A stretch of DNA of 64,000 nt from Planctomycetaceae bacterium (GTDB lineage Bacteria > Planctomycetota > SZUA-567), in NCBI GenBank assembly GCA_021203245.1, contig JAJQBO010000217.1:1-64000 (forward strand). The letters run 5' to 3'. Under the pieces are notes generated by a model. It searched no databases and was not told where the DNA came from. It saw nothing but the letters and a program-made list of their open reading frames with translations. The position numbers were made by a program, and so were the translations under genes. Below, piece by piece: positions 44,931 through 53,457 of the stretch (position 1 is its first letter; each line of letters begins with the position of its first letter).

Positions 44931-45365
44931 ATGTCGGTATCCGAGTTTGTCCTCAAGGACCAGTACGACCGGGAAGTCAGCTTTGCCGATTTGGAGGGAA
45001 AGCGGTTTCTCCTGTCGTTCCATCCCATGGCCTGGACCTCAATCTGCACGGTGCAGATGCAGGACCTGGAGCAGTGCCATGATCAATTCACCGCCAGGGG
45101 CATCACCCCCTTCGGCCTGTCCATCGACCACCAGCCGTGCAAAAAAGCGTGGTCCGATTCGCTCGGGCTGAAAAAGCTGCTCCTGCTCTGCGATTTCTGG
45201 CCCCATGGCGCGCTCGCCCGGAAGCTGGGCTGCTTTATCGAAAAGGCGGGGTTCTCGGGCCGGCAGAACTACCTCATCGGTCCCGACGGCGAGGTGCTCT
45301 GGACCAAGCGCCACGAGATCAAGGAGCAGCCCGATTTCGACGCCATCCTGCGGGAACTGCCGTAG
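44931..45365 (+). CDS. Peroxiredoxin (AhpC/TSA family)
   Basis: A 144-residue cytoplasmic thiol peroxidase. The active-site motif PMAWTSICTVQM places the peroxidatic Cys at about residue 42 in the PxxxTxxC frame. A second Cys lies within LGCFIEKAGF near 103, and CDFWPHGALA around 87 has the usual peroxiredoxin layout. It reduces hydrogen or organic peroxides using a thioredoxin-type donor. The start at 44931 has GAGGAG six bases upstream; two earlier in-frame ATGs lack such a site. A small unknown gene follows. Confidence 0.9.
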   Translation: MSVSEFVLKDQYDREVSFADLEGKRFLLSFHPMAWTSICTVQMQDLEQCHDQFTARGITPFGLSIDHQPCKKAWSDSLGLKKLLLLCDFWPHGALARKLGCFIEKAGFSGRQNYLIGPDGEVLWTKRHEIKEQPDFDAILRELP

Positions 45366-45460
45366 GCCGGGACACTGACTACTGCGTACCGGTCAATCGG
45401 CACGCGGCATGACTTCGCATGGGTGACGGGGAGAAACGCGGTCGATATGGAGGTTCTCCC

Positions 45461-45709
45461 ATGAGTGAAGGCAAGCAGGACCCGCGGGGCGAACGAGTGG
45501 ACTATTCCGACGTGACCCCGGCGACGGGGACGCATCCAGATAACAAGGCGATTACCCAGACGTTGGCCAACAACATGCCGACGGCGGACATGCCCGCCAA
45601 CGGCGGCAATCAGCGATCCGATCCGGACAAGGTGATTCCCGGGCCGGAAGCGGCAACGGCTATCGATTTGCTTGAACAGGATCAGTCGAAGAAGGACACG
45701 CGCGGCTGA
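45461..45709 (+). CDS. Small hydrophilic protein of unknown function
   Basis: An 82-residue protein, very polar and rich in Pro, Asn, Asp and Gln (for example TLANNMPTADMPANGGNQRS), probably unstructured. ATGGAGG ahead of ATGAGTGAAGG is a good start, and a strong terminator follows 30 bases after the stop, so it is likely a real gene. No family recognised. Confidence 0.6.
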   Translation: MSEGKQDPRGERVDYSDVTPATGTHPDNKAITQTLANNMPTADMPANGGNQRSDPDKVIPGPEAATAIDLLEQDQSKKDTRG

Positions 45710-45734
45710 CGCCGCATCGTGAGGTACCTGAACG

Positions 45735-45766
45735 ATAACCGCCCCGGAATCCCGGGGCGGTTTCTC
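45735..45766 (+). terminator. Intrinsic terminator after small protein gene
   Basis: A 9-base-pair stem CCGCCCCGG/CCGGGGCGG with a 4-base loop, followed by TTTC. Confidence 0.7.
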
Positions 45767-45837
45767 ACGTTTGGCTTTTTGGCGTCACCATTCCACTGGC
45801 AATTTATGCCCGTAAACGCTCGATTCTCGCAAAAAAC

Positions 45838-46049
45838 GTCACCCCGGCGTTCCCGACCATCGCCTTCGGGAATGACGGCGATTACACACGGGCGAGGGGC
45901 GCGAAGTTGTGCCGGGGCAGTCGGGGCGCGGTCGCATTTATGGTACGGCTCGGTACGGTAAAAGAAGCCTGCAGCACGTGTCAATCCCGCCTGCCCCGGC
46001 ACAACCGCCCGTCACTTTCACGGCGCGACGTCAAGACGCCGGGGTGACG
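45838..46049. repeat. Long palindromic repeat, family B, copy 3
   Basis: Outer arms GTCACCCCGGCG / CGCCGGGGTGAC and inner arms TTGTGCCGGGGCA / TGCCCCGGCACAA, longer than the other copies because both arms carry inserts. It lies between converging genes. The rest of 45710-46260 is AT-rich without a gene. Confidence 0.8.
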
Positions 46050-46227
46050 TGTGGGGGTGCTGATATGGACGCTTTTGCGATGATTGGCTACAATTATATG
46101 GATGGTTCAGAATAACTCATAAAAGCCAATCAACCCCACTTCATATGCAAATTCCATCCCACAATTACCTCGTTTTTATTACATAAATAGTTATTTGATA
46201 TGACGGAAAAAGGCCAAACTTGAGTAA

Positions 46228-46256
46228 ACGCCCCCGCATCCCGGGGCGTTTTTTCC
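46228..46256. terminator. Intrinsic terminator after xylulokinase
   Basis: The hairpin ACGCCCC/GGGGCGT is directly behind the kinase stop codon. T-runs exist on both strands but the plus-strand run (TTTTTT) is stronger. Confidence 0.6.
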
Positions 46257-46260
46257 CTTA

Positions 46261-47769
46261 TCAGTTCGCGTCTTCCAGTATCGCCAATCTCGCAAACGTT
46301 TCCTTGTTGTCGCGGTAACAGTCGTGGAAGACGGCGTAGAATTCAGCGTATCTGGCGGCAGCATCTTTGGACGGGACGTAGGTCCGGGGGTCGAACCGCA
46401 CCAGGGCGTCGCAGGCTTCGGGAAAACCCGGATACACAGCCGCGCCGACGCCGGCGGTGATGGCGGCGCCGAGGCAGGCCTGCTCGTCGTTCAAGCTGCG
46501 GACAACCTCACGGTTAAAGATGTCTGCCTGAATTTGCAGCCACACGGGCGAATTGGCGCCGCCGCCGGAGGCGATCATCCGCGAGCACGGGATGCCCATC
46601 TGCAGGATGATTTCCAGACTGTCCCGGAGGGCGAAGGCCACCCCTTCCATCACCGACCGCAGCAGATTAGCCCGGCCGTGTCCCAGGGTGAGGCCGCAGA
46701 ACATGCCCCTGGCGTCGGGGTCGAGGTGCGGGGTGCGCTCGCCCACGAGATAGGGAAGAAACACCAGCCCGCCGCTCCCGGCCGGGACCGCGCCGGCCAG
46801 GGCGTCCACCTCGCCGAAGCCGTCCATGGCCAGAATCCGCTGCGACAGCCATTTCATCGCCGCGCCGGCCGACAGGGTCGCGCCCATCAGGGTCCAGCGG
46901 CCAGGGATGACGTGGGCGATGGTGTTAGTTTGGAAGGCAGGGTCGTAGAGCGGTTTGTCCGCGATGGCCGATACCTGGCCGCCGGTGCCGATGTTGGACG
47001 AGAACACGCCGGAACGGACAATTCCGTTCCCCACCCCCTGCATGCACTGGTCGGCGCCGCCGTTGACGACGACGGTGCGGGTCGACAGTCCGGTGCGGGC
47101 CGACGCCTCGGGCGTGACCGTCCCCACCCGCTCGGTCGCGGGCAGGCAGGGCGGAAACAGGCGCGGGTCGAGGTCGAGGGCGGACAGGAGCTCGCCCGAC
47201 CACGACAGGGCGGCGTTGTCGAAGGCGGCGCTGCCGGCGGCATCGGAGTAATCGGTGGCGACGACGCCGGAGAGCCGGTATTTGAGATAGTCTTTCGGCA
47301 GCATCACCATGTCGATGCGGGAATATACGTCCGGTTCGTTCTCCTTCAGCCAGACGAGCGAGGCGACGAGGAATCCGGCGGCAATGGAATTCTGCACCCA
47401 GCCGCCTACCCGGTCCCGGCCGAAGCGTGCATAGATCGATTCGATACAGCCCTTGGAGCGCTGATCCTGCCAGATGATGGCGGGCCGAAGCGGCATGCCG
47501 GTCTTGTCGACGCAGACCAGGCCGTGCATCTGGCCGGAAAAACTCAGGGCGGCGATGTCGCCCGCGTCCACCCCCGGTGCGCCGAGAACCTCGCGAATCG
47601 CTTCCTCGGCTCGCGCCACCCACATCTCAGGCTGCTGTTCGGCCCGGCCGGGTGCGGGAATGTCGACGTCATACCCCCTGCCGGCGAGGCCGAGGCGGGT
47701 GCCGTCCGACCGCATAAGCATGGCCCTGACGCTGGAGGTGCCGAGGTCGATGCCGAGAAGGCTGGTCAT
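46261..47769 (-). CDS. xylB: Xylulokinase
   Basis: A 502-residue FGGY kinase that phosphorylates D-xylulose to xylulose 5-phosphate. It starts with LLGIDLGTSSVRAMLM, has SFSGQMHGLVCVD near residue 75 (the QMHG motif of xylulokinases), VVNGGADQCMQGVGNGIV near 245, GERTPHLDPDARG near 340 and SGGGANSPVWLQIQADIF near 415. Length and motifs fit XylB well. The start at 47769 has GGGAGG upstream; an earlier ATG eight codons before lacks it. No xylose isomerase is next to it. It is separated from the RND pump by a terminator. Confidence 0.9.
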   Translation of the reverse strand: MTSLLGIDLGTSSVRAMLMRSDGTRLGLAGRGYDVDIPAPGRAEQQPEMWVARAEEAIREVLGAPGVDAGDIAALSFSGQMHGLVCVDKTGMPLRPAIIWQDQRSKGCIESIYARFGRDRVGGWVQNSIAAGFLVASLVWLKENEPDVYSRIDMVMLPKDYLKYRLSGVVATDYSDAAGSAAFDNAALSWSGELLSALDLDPRLFPPCLPATERVGTVTPEASARTGLSTRTVVVNGGADQCMQGVGNGIVRSGVFSSNIGTGGQVSAIADKPLYDPAFQTNTIAHVIPGRWTLMGATLSAGAAMKWLSQRILAMDGFGEVDALAGAVPAGSGGLVFLPYLVGERTPHLDPDARGMFCGLTLGHGRANLLRSVMEGVAFALRDSLEIILQMGIPCSRMIASGGGANSPVWLQIQADIFNREVVRSLNDEQACLGAAITAGVGAAVYPGFPEACDALVRFDPRTYVPSKDAAARYAEFYAVFHDCYRDNKETFARLAILEDAN

Positions 47770-47790
47770 TATGCCCTCCCTGTCATGAGA

Positions 47791-47827
47791 CAAAAAAAGT
47801 GGAGCGGCCGCCGGGCGACCGCTCCAC
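47791..47827 (-). terminator. Intrinsic terminator of the RND pump operon
   Basis: A perfect 9-base-pair stem GTGGAGCGG/CCGCTCCAC is followed on the minus strand by seven T. It lies about 45 bases after the pump stop codon. Confidence 0.85.
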
Positions 47828-47872
47828 CATACCTATCGTAAACCTGCCTTTTTGACAAGGCGCTGTTCGCGC

Positions 47873-50800
47873 TTATTCGTGCTTTTCCCGGCCTTCGAGA
47901 ATGCGCGTCGACGTGAAGCGGCGGGTGATGTTGGTCGCCGCCTGCTGGGTCCAGCGCATCTTTGCCTTGACCCATTCGCGCCAGCGCTGGCACGCCGCAT
48001 ACAGGGCGGGGGTGAAGACGATGCCGACCACCGTCGCCATCAGCATGCCGGAGAAGGTGGTGACGCCAATCGCCACCCGGCTCGCCGCGCCCGCTCCGGT
48101 CGCCACCGCCAGCGGCAGCACGCCGAAGAGGAAGGACAGGGCCGTCATCAACACGGCGCGGAAGCGCAGGTCGGCGCCGTTCATCGCCGCCTGTGGGATG
48201 GACAGGCCGCTCTCCCGCTCGGTTTTCGAGAACTCCACCATAAGGATGGCGTTCTTGGCGGCGAGGCCGATAAGCATGACCATGCCAAGCTGGGCATAGA
48301 TGCTCAGGCTCATGCCTGTTACCCACAGGCCGAGGGACGCCCCAAGCAGCGCGAAGAGGACGGACATCATCACCGGCACCGGAATCCACCAGCTTTCGTA
48401 CTGCGCCACCAGGAACAGGTAGGCGAAGGCGATGGCCATGGCCATCAGACCGACGATGCGGCCGGCGTTCTCCTTTTCCTGATAGGACAGGCCGGTCCAC
48501 TCGACGTGGTAGGCCGGGGGCAGGTCCATCTTTTCGACTATGTCCATCAACTGGCCGCTGGTGGCGGCGGGCGAGGTCTGGGCGGTCATCTCGGCCGCGA
48601 CCATCTTGTTGAAGCGCTGAATCTGCTTCGGCCCGACGAAGAAACGGAGCGTGCCGACCGAACTCAGCGGCACCATGCCGCCGTGGTTGTTGGCGACCAT
48701 GATTTCGTCGATGTTCCGGAGCATCGCCCGGTATTCGGCCGTCGACTGCATCTTCACTTTGAAGGTGTCGCCAAGCATGTTGAAGTCGTTGATGTAGTAC
48801 GACGCCAGGTTGCTCTGCAGCGTCTCGTAAATCCGCGATGTCGGCACGCCGAGCGTCTCCGCCTTGTCCCTGTCGATGTCGAGGAACAGTTGCGGCGTGT
48901 CGGCGTTGTACATGGACATTGCGTACAACGACTCGGGCCTGCCGCCCAGTTCGAGGGCGAATTTTTTCGCCGTCAGGGACAGCTCCTGCGAATCGATGTC
49001 GCCTTCGCCGGCTATCATGAACGACAACCCGCCGGTCGTCCCCAGCCCCATGATGGCGGGAGGGGTAAAGGCCATAATCTTCGCCGACGAGATGCGGCTG
49101 GTCCGTGCCTGGACCTCGGCCAGGATGGACTGGAGGTCGAGGCCGTCGCCTCCGCGCAGATCCCAGTTGTCAAGGGTGATGATACCCATGGCGACGTTCT
49201 CGCCAGTGCCGCTCATCATGCTCCAGCCGGAAATGGTGAGGACGCCGTCGATGCCGTCCATTTCCTCAAGCATGGGACGCAGCCGTTCGAGCGCATGCTC
49301 GGTCCGCGTCAGGGTTGCTCCGGGCGGCAGCTCGATGTTCAGGAAGATGGTGCCCTTGTCCTCGTCCGGCAGGAACGCGCCGGGAATGCGCGCGTTCGTC
49401 ACGTACAGCGCCGCGCCGGCGAGGCAGAACAGGACGAGCGTCAGCCCTGCCCGGCGCACCAGCAGCCCGACCGTGCGCAGGTAGACCGCGCGGGTCTTGT
49501 CGAGGACGAAGTTGAACGGCCGGAAGTGCCAGGGCGACTTCTCCGGCGGTTTCTTGAGGATGAGTGCGCACAGGGCCGGGCTTAAGGTCAGGGCCACCAC
49601 GGTGGAGAAGCACAACGCGACGCACATCGTGACCGAGAACTGGATGTAAATCGTCCCCACCATGCCGCCGTAAAAGGCGAGCGGCACATAACAGGCGAGA
49701 GTGACCAGCGTCGTCGCGATAACCGCGCCGGTTATTTGCTTCATCGACCTTATCGCCGCCTCGCGCGCCGGCAAGCCGTCACGCTCCATAATGGCCATGG
49801 TGTTTTCGACGACGACGATGGCGTCGTCGACCAGCGAGCCGATGACCAGGATTAGGCCGAACATGGTCAGCACGTTGATACTGAAGCCAAGGGCGAACAT
49901 CACCGGGAATGTGGCCAGGAGCGAGACCGGGATAGCCACCGTCGGGACAAGGGTGGCGCGCCAGTCCTGCAGGAAGACATAGGTGATGGCGACGACCAGG
50001 AGCAGCGCGACCACCAGGGTGACGACAATCTCCCGCATGGTGATCAAGATGTATTCGGACGGGTCGTAGACGATTTGGAAATCGACCCCGTCCGGGAAGC
50101 GTTCCGCCTGGGCGGAGAGCAGGGTCTTGACCGAGTCGAGGGTGGCGATGGCGTTGGCGTCGGAGTTTCGGTAAATGGCCATGGCGACGGAATCCTTGCC
50201 GCCCCAGGTCGCCCTGCCGGAGTATTTTTCCGCACCCAGTTCGATGTCGGCGATGTCCTTCAGCCGCAGGACGTATTCGTCGCCGTCGGTGCGGAGCACG
50301 ATGTCGCCAAATTCCTCGACCATCTTCAGGCGGCCGGCGACGTTCAGCTTGTATTCGAGATAATTGTTGCTGGCCTCCGAGCCGATGGCGCCGGCTGCGG
50401 CCTGGATGTTCTGGTTGCGAACGGCGGCGGCGATGTCTTTACTGGTCAACCCGAGCGCGGCGACGCGCATGGGGTCGAGCCAGATGCGCATCGAATATTC
50501 CTGCGCCGCCAGCACCTCGACCGACGCGACGCCGTCGACGCGGGCGACCGCGTCCTTGACCACGGTTGAAATGTAGTTGTTCAACTCGATGACCGGCATG
50601 GAGCCGTCGGTCGTAAAGGCGTAGACGCCCAGCATGTCGCTGTTGCGTTTTTCGACATTGATGCCGGTGCGGACGACGTCGTCGGGCAGGACCGATTCGG
50701 CCCGCTTGACCGCGTTCTGCACATTCACCATCGCCATGTCGGAGTTGACGCCGGACTTGAAGGTGATGGTGCAAATGTACATGCCGTTGTTGTCGGAGGA

Positions 50801-51043
50801 GGACGAGAAATAGAGAAGATCCTCGACCCCGTTGAACTCGGACTCGAGCGGCACCGCGACCGTGTCGGCCACGACCTGCCCGCTCGCGCCGGTGTAGTTG
50901 GTGTAGACATACACCTGCGGCGGCGCGATGTCCGGGTATTCGGCAATGGGTAGCCGCCCCAGGCTGATCAGCCCCGCCAGCATCAGCGTCAGGCTGATGA
51001 CCATGGCGAAACGGGGGCGGAGGATGAAGAATTTTGACAGCAT
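47873..51043 (-). CDS. RND efflux transporter, HAE1 (AcrB-like) family
   Basis: A 1,056-residue inner-membrane proton-driven drug exporter. It starts [17 protein letters not shown] and keeps the repeated RND fold with two large periplasmic loops. The proton-relay aspartates are in [16 protein letters not shown] near residue 400. [11 protein letters not shown] near 35 and [19 protein letters not shown] in the second half are typical of HAE1. The start at 51043 has TGGAG upstream; a start ten codons earlier is less likely. It works with the adaptor at 51345 and an outer-membrane channel that is not encoded here. Substrates are probably drugs, dyes or bile-like compounds. Confidence 0.93.
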   Translation of the reverse strand: MLSKFFILRPRFAMVISLTLMLAGLISLGRLPIAEYPDIAPPQVYVYTNYTGASGQVVADTVAVPLESEFNGVEDLLYFSSSSDNNGMYICTITFKSGVNSDMAMVNVQNAVKRAESVLPDDVVRTGINVEKRNSDMLGVYAFTTDGSMPVIELNNYISTVVKDAVARVDGVASVEVLAAQEYSMRIWLDPMRVAALGLTSKDIAAAVRNQNIQAAAGAIGSEASNNYLEYKLNVAGRLKMVEEFGDIVLRTDGDEYVLRLKDIADIELGAEKYSGRATWGGKDSVAMAIYRNSDANAIATLDSVKTLLSAQAERFPDGVDFQIVYDPSEYILITMREIVVTLVVALLLVVAITYVFLQDWRATLVPTVAIPVSLLATFPVMFALGFSINVLTMFGLILVIGSLVDDAIVVVENTMAIMERDGLPAREAAIRSMKQITGAVIATTLVTLACYVPLAFYGGMVGTIYIQFSVTMCVALCFSTVVALTLSPALCALILKKPPEKSPWHFRPFNFVLDKTRAVYLRTVGLLVRRAGLTLVLFCLAGAALYVTNARIPGAFLPDEDKGTIFLNIELPPGATLTRTEHALERLRPMLEEMDGIDGVLTISGWSMMSGTGENVAMGIITLDNWDLRGGDGLDLQSILAEVQARTSRISSAKIMAFTPPAIMGLGTTGGLSFMIAGEGDIDSQELSLTAKKFALELGGRPESLYAMSMYNADTPQLFLDIDRDKAETLGVPTSRIYETLQSNLASYYINDFNMLGDTFKVKMQSTAEYRAMLRNIDEIMVANNHGGMVPLSSVGTLRFFVGPKQIQRFNKMVAAEMTAQTSPAATSGQLMDIVEKMDLPPAYHVEWTGLSYQEKENAGRIVGLMAMAIAFAYLFLVAQYESWWIPVPVMMSVLFALLGASLGLWVTGMSLSIYAQLGMVMLIGLAAKNAILMVEFSKTERESGLSIPQAAMNGADLRFRAVLMTALSFLFGVLPLAVATGAGAASRVAIGVTTFSGMLMATVVGIVFTPALYAACQRWREWVKAKMRWTQQAATNITRRFTSTRILEGREKHE

Positions 51044-51129
51044 AAATTTTCTCCAGATGGACGGGAACGACATTCCGTCCCGTTCATGTGCGGCCGGATT
51101 CTCACTCTTTTCGCAGCGTCTTGCTGCAA

Positions 51130-51214
51130 CGTCACCCCGGCGTGCGGACCTACATCAGCGAGCGGGCAGTTCGGCCGGGGTGCACGGGAAAAAGCGGTGA
51201 AGGCACCGAACTCA
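51130..51214 (+). repeat. Dispersed hairpin repeat, family A, copy 7
   Basis: A plus-orientation unit GTCACCCCGGCGTGCGGACC, GGGCAGTTCGGCCGGGGTGC and the tail AAGCGGTGAAGGCACCGAAC. With copy 8 it fills the space between adaptor and pump genes of one operon. Confidence 0.85.
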
Positions 51215-51252
51215 ATAATTCGTTGCGCGAGAACTTCCGTAGCGACTGTTCA

Positions 51253-51318
51253 TCCCCGTGGACCCCGGCCGAACCGCCCGTTTCTTTCGCTGATGAGCGG
51301 TAAGACGCCGGGGTGACG
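51253..51318 (-). repeat. Dispersed hairpin repeat, family A, copy 8
   Basis: A minus-orientation unit with the GGGCGGTTCGGCCGGGGTCC core and a diverged 5' part. It forms an inverted pair with copy 7. Confidence 0.8.
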
Positions 51319-51344
51319 TATGGCGGTAAATGGATAGTGTACGG

Positions 51345-52484
51345 CTATCCCTCCCGGCCTTCCGCGAGCGCGGCGTCGACATAGTCGGGTTCAATCGGAC
51401 TGCCCGGCACCACCTTGTGGGTGCCGTCGACGACGACGATCTCGCCCGGCTCGAGGCCGGAGAGAACCGTCTGCAAGCCGCCGGTGGCAAAGCCGAGGAC
51501 GATGTCCCGGCGCTCGGCCTGATTGTCGTCGCCCAAGACATAGACGTAGGCCGACCCGGCGTCGTGCATGACCGCCGAAGGCATCACCGCCGTGTGGGTG
51601 CCGCCGTTGCGGCGCGCCAGCAGCACGGTGACCGCGCTCCCCGGCACCAGCTTGCCGTCCGGGTTGTCGAACTCGGCAAAGACGCGGATGGCGTCCGTCT
51701 TCTGACTGGCCTGGTTGTCGAGGAATTTAATCCTGCCTTCATGTTCGTAGACACTGCCGTCGGCCAACCTGAGTTGGATGAGTGAACGCGCCTTGAGTTC
51801 CGCCTCCGACCCGAACAGGGCGAGGTAATCCTTGTTCGACATGGCGAAGGAGACGCGCAGCGGATCGACCTGGACGATGGTGGCGATGACGCCTGAATTG
51901 GGGGTCAGGTAATTGCCGCGCGTGTAGGCGGTGACGCCGATCTTGCCGGTGATGGGCGCGATGATGCGGGTGTTTTTGAGATCGTCCCGCACCGAGATAA
52001 GCTGCGCCTCGGCCGCCAGCAACGCCGCCTGGAACGCCTTGAATTCGCTCTCGGCGCTGTCGAAGGCTTCGCGGGTGTCGGCGCGGCTGTCGTAAAGGTT
52101 CTTGGCCCGGTCGTGGCGCTGGCGGGCGTAGGCGAGCTTTGCCTCGCTTTCGGCGATGCGCGCCTCCGCGTTCTTCACTTCCGCCTGGTAGCGGGTGTCG
52201 TCCAGTTCATACAGGACCTGTCCCTCGGTGACGAGGTCTCCTTCCTCGAAGCCGACCCGAAGCAGCTCGCCCGACACGCGGGCGACAAGGTCGACGGACG
52301 AGGTGGTGGAGATGTGGCCGGTGTACCGCTTGACGTCCACCGCGTCCGTGACGGTGGCCCGAGCCACGGCGACGAACGGGGCGGGCATCGCCATCCCGTC
52401 CATTTCCGCCGCGTGGGCGGCATAGGCCGGGATGCCCAGGCAGGCAAGGACGACAGGGATGAAGCGGAAAAGGCGCTGTAGCAT
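51345..52484 (-). CDS. RND efflux periplasmic adaptor subunit (AcrA-like)
   Basis: A 379-residue membrane-fusion protein. The signal sequence (about 1-26) ends AAHAAE; a Cys within VVLACLG could instead be lipidated. The lipoyl-type half VDLVARVSGELLRVGFEEGD is near residue 62, the helical hairpin at about 95-165, and the returning half IIAPITGKIGVTAYTRGNYL near 173. A beta-barrel domain follows. It bridges the AcrB-like pump and the outer membrane. It is the middle gene between marR-like and pump genes; the pump is 301 bases further, past two family-A repeats. Confidence 0.92.
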   Translation of the reverse strand: MLQRLFRFIPVVLACLGIPAYAAHAAEMDGMAMPAPFVAVARATVTDAVDVKRYTGHISTTSSVDLVARVSGELLRVGFEEGDLVTEGQVLYELDDTRYQAEVKNAEARIAESEAKLAYARQRHDRAKNLYDSRADTREAFDSAESEFKAFQAALLAAEAQLISVRDDLKNTRIIAPITGKIGVTAYTRGNYLTPNSGVIATIVQVDPLRVSFAMSNKDYLALFGSEAELKARSLIQLRLADGSVYEHEGRIKFLDNQASQKTDAIRVFAEFDNPDGKLVPGSAVTVLLARRNGGTHTAVMPSAVMHDAGSAYVYVLGDDNQAERRDIVLGFATGGLQTVLSGLEPGEIVVVDGTHKVVPGSPIEPDYVDAALAEGREG

Positions 52485-52518
52485 TTCGTATTCCTCCAGT
52501 AATCGGTTGGTGCAGGGG

Positions 52519-52968
52519 TCAGGCTATATCGAAAAACTCCCGCATGCATTCGTGAAAATACATGCCGTATTGTCGGGACGTTTCGATAAACCCGTTTCGC
52601 TGTTTCTCGGACAATTTCTCCATGGCCTGGTACTCGGCCTGGTGGATTTTCGGCACTATGGCCTCTGCGTACGACCTGCCCGCTGGGGTGAGGCAAATGC
52701 GCTTGTTGCGCCGGTCGGTGTCCACCTCCTCCAGGGTAATGTAGCCGAGACGCAACATGCTGGCGACGATGGCGTTGACCGACTGCTTGGGCAGAAACGT
52801 CTTGGCACAGATGGACTTCTGGGTACAGCGGCCGTCGTTGTCGGCAATTGCGGCCAATACCTGGAGCGAACTGAACGACAGGCCGAGGGATTTGGCGCAA
52901 TCCTCGTACACCATGGCGGTCGAGCGCCAGGCGCGTTCGAGTTCCTCACATTGTTGCTTGAGTTCCAT
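52519..52968 (-). CDS. MarR-family transcriptional regulator
   Basis: A 149-residue winged-helix regulator. The core (about 30-105) contains SSLQVLAAIADNDGRCTQKS, the recognition-helix region FLPKQSVNAIVASML, and a wing with VDTDRRNKRICLTPAG, the conserved DxRxxR feature of the family. It sits first in the operon with the RND adaptor and pump, the common layout for a local repressor that lets go of DNA when the pump's substrates are present. A palindrome at 53044-53068 is its likely operator. Confidence 0.92.
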   Translation of the reverse strand: MELKQQCEELERAWRSTAMVYEDCAKSLGLSFSSLQVLAAIADNDGRCTQKSICAKTFLPKQSVNAIVASMLRLGYITLEEVDTDRRNKRICLTPAGRSYAEAIVPKIHQAEYQAMEKLSEKQRNGFIETSRQYGMYFHECMREFFDIA

Positions 52969-53043
52969 AACATACCGTCCTCAGCCGGGATGCCCTCACG
53001 GAATCCGGCCATAATAGTCTGCGAACATGACAGTCTCACTTTG

Positions 53044-53068
53044 GACTATTATGAACATATCAATAGTC
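53044..53068. promoter_or_regulatory. Probable MarR operator
   Basis: GACTATT and AATAGTC flank 11 bases; about 75 bases upstream of the marR-like start. Outer CATGAC/GTCATG bases nearby extend the symmetry. Confidence 0.6.
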
Positions 53069-53225
53069 ATGTCAACCATGGCCGTGTTTCCTTCGTGTTG
53101 GCGGGAAAAAAAAGAACGGTACCCTTCCGGCGACAACCGGTCGGCCTGGTAGGTGATTGGCAGAGGATGGAATCGAGTGGGCAGAGAAAAATCGGCAAAA
53201 AAGTTTTGGAGACAAAACTTTATTC

Positions 53226-53253
53226 TTGACAACGCAAAGAATTGCGGTATAGT
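53226..53253 (+). promoter_or_regulatory. Strong sigma70 promoter of candidate small RNA
   Basis: TTGACA, a 16-base spacer and TATAGT on the plus strand. No plus-strand gene follows within reach. Confidence 0.65.
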
Positions 53254-53259
53254 CACTAT

Positions 53260-53410
53260 TGTTTTAGGGGTAAAACATCGCCGGCGGTTCGCGGTTGCTT
53301 CCACTACACAGAACGCCGGGGCGAAGGTCTGCCCTGCGAAGGTCTCTTCTTGCGTGCCGCCGGAACGGGTGGTGAAAGCGTGTGCTTTCTCCCGTTCCGG
53401 GGCTTTTTTT
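53260..53410 (+). ncRNA. Candidate intergenic small RNA
   Basis: An estimated 150-nt transcript lies between the promoter at 53226 and a strong intrinsic terminator (10-base-pair stem CCGGAACGGG/CCCGTTCCGG at 53360-53400, then seven T). It contains a GC-rich imperfect hairpin near 53280-53325 and two copies of GCGAAGGTCT close together. No coding frame with a ribosome-binding site is present. The next gene on the right (aspA) runs the other way. It does not match the sequence signatures I know for SRP RNA, tmRNA, RNase P or common riboswitches. A 6S-like RNA cannot be excluded. Confidence 0.5.
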
Positions 53411-53457
53411 ATGGCAGGGCGGTACCGCTCGCCGGATTTATCCAGTACGACGAAGCG

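Noticed and set aside
47852-49585. 577-residue plus-strand open frame
   Set aside because: Antisense of the RND pump gene; no motif.
2591-51318. Repeats as a CRISPR array
   Set aside because: Copies are tens of kilobases apart or in inverted pairs, with no regular spacers and no cas genes.
47873-52484. Complete tripartite efflux system
   Set aside because: No outer-membrane channel gene is present; only regulator, adaptor and pump are encoded.
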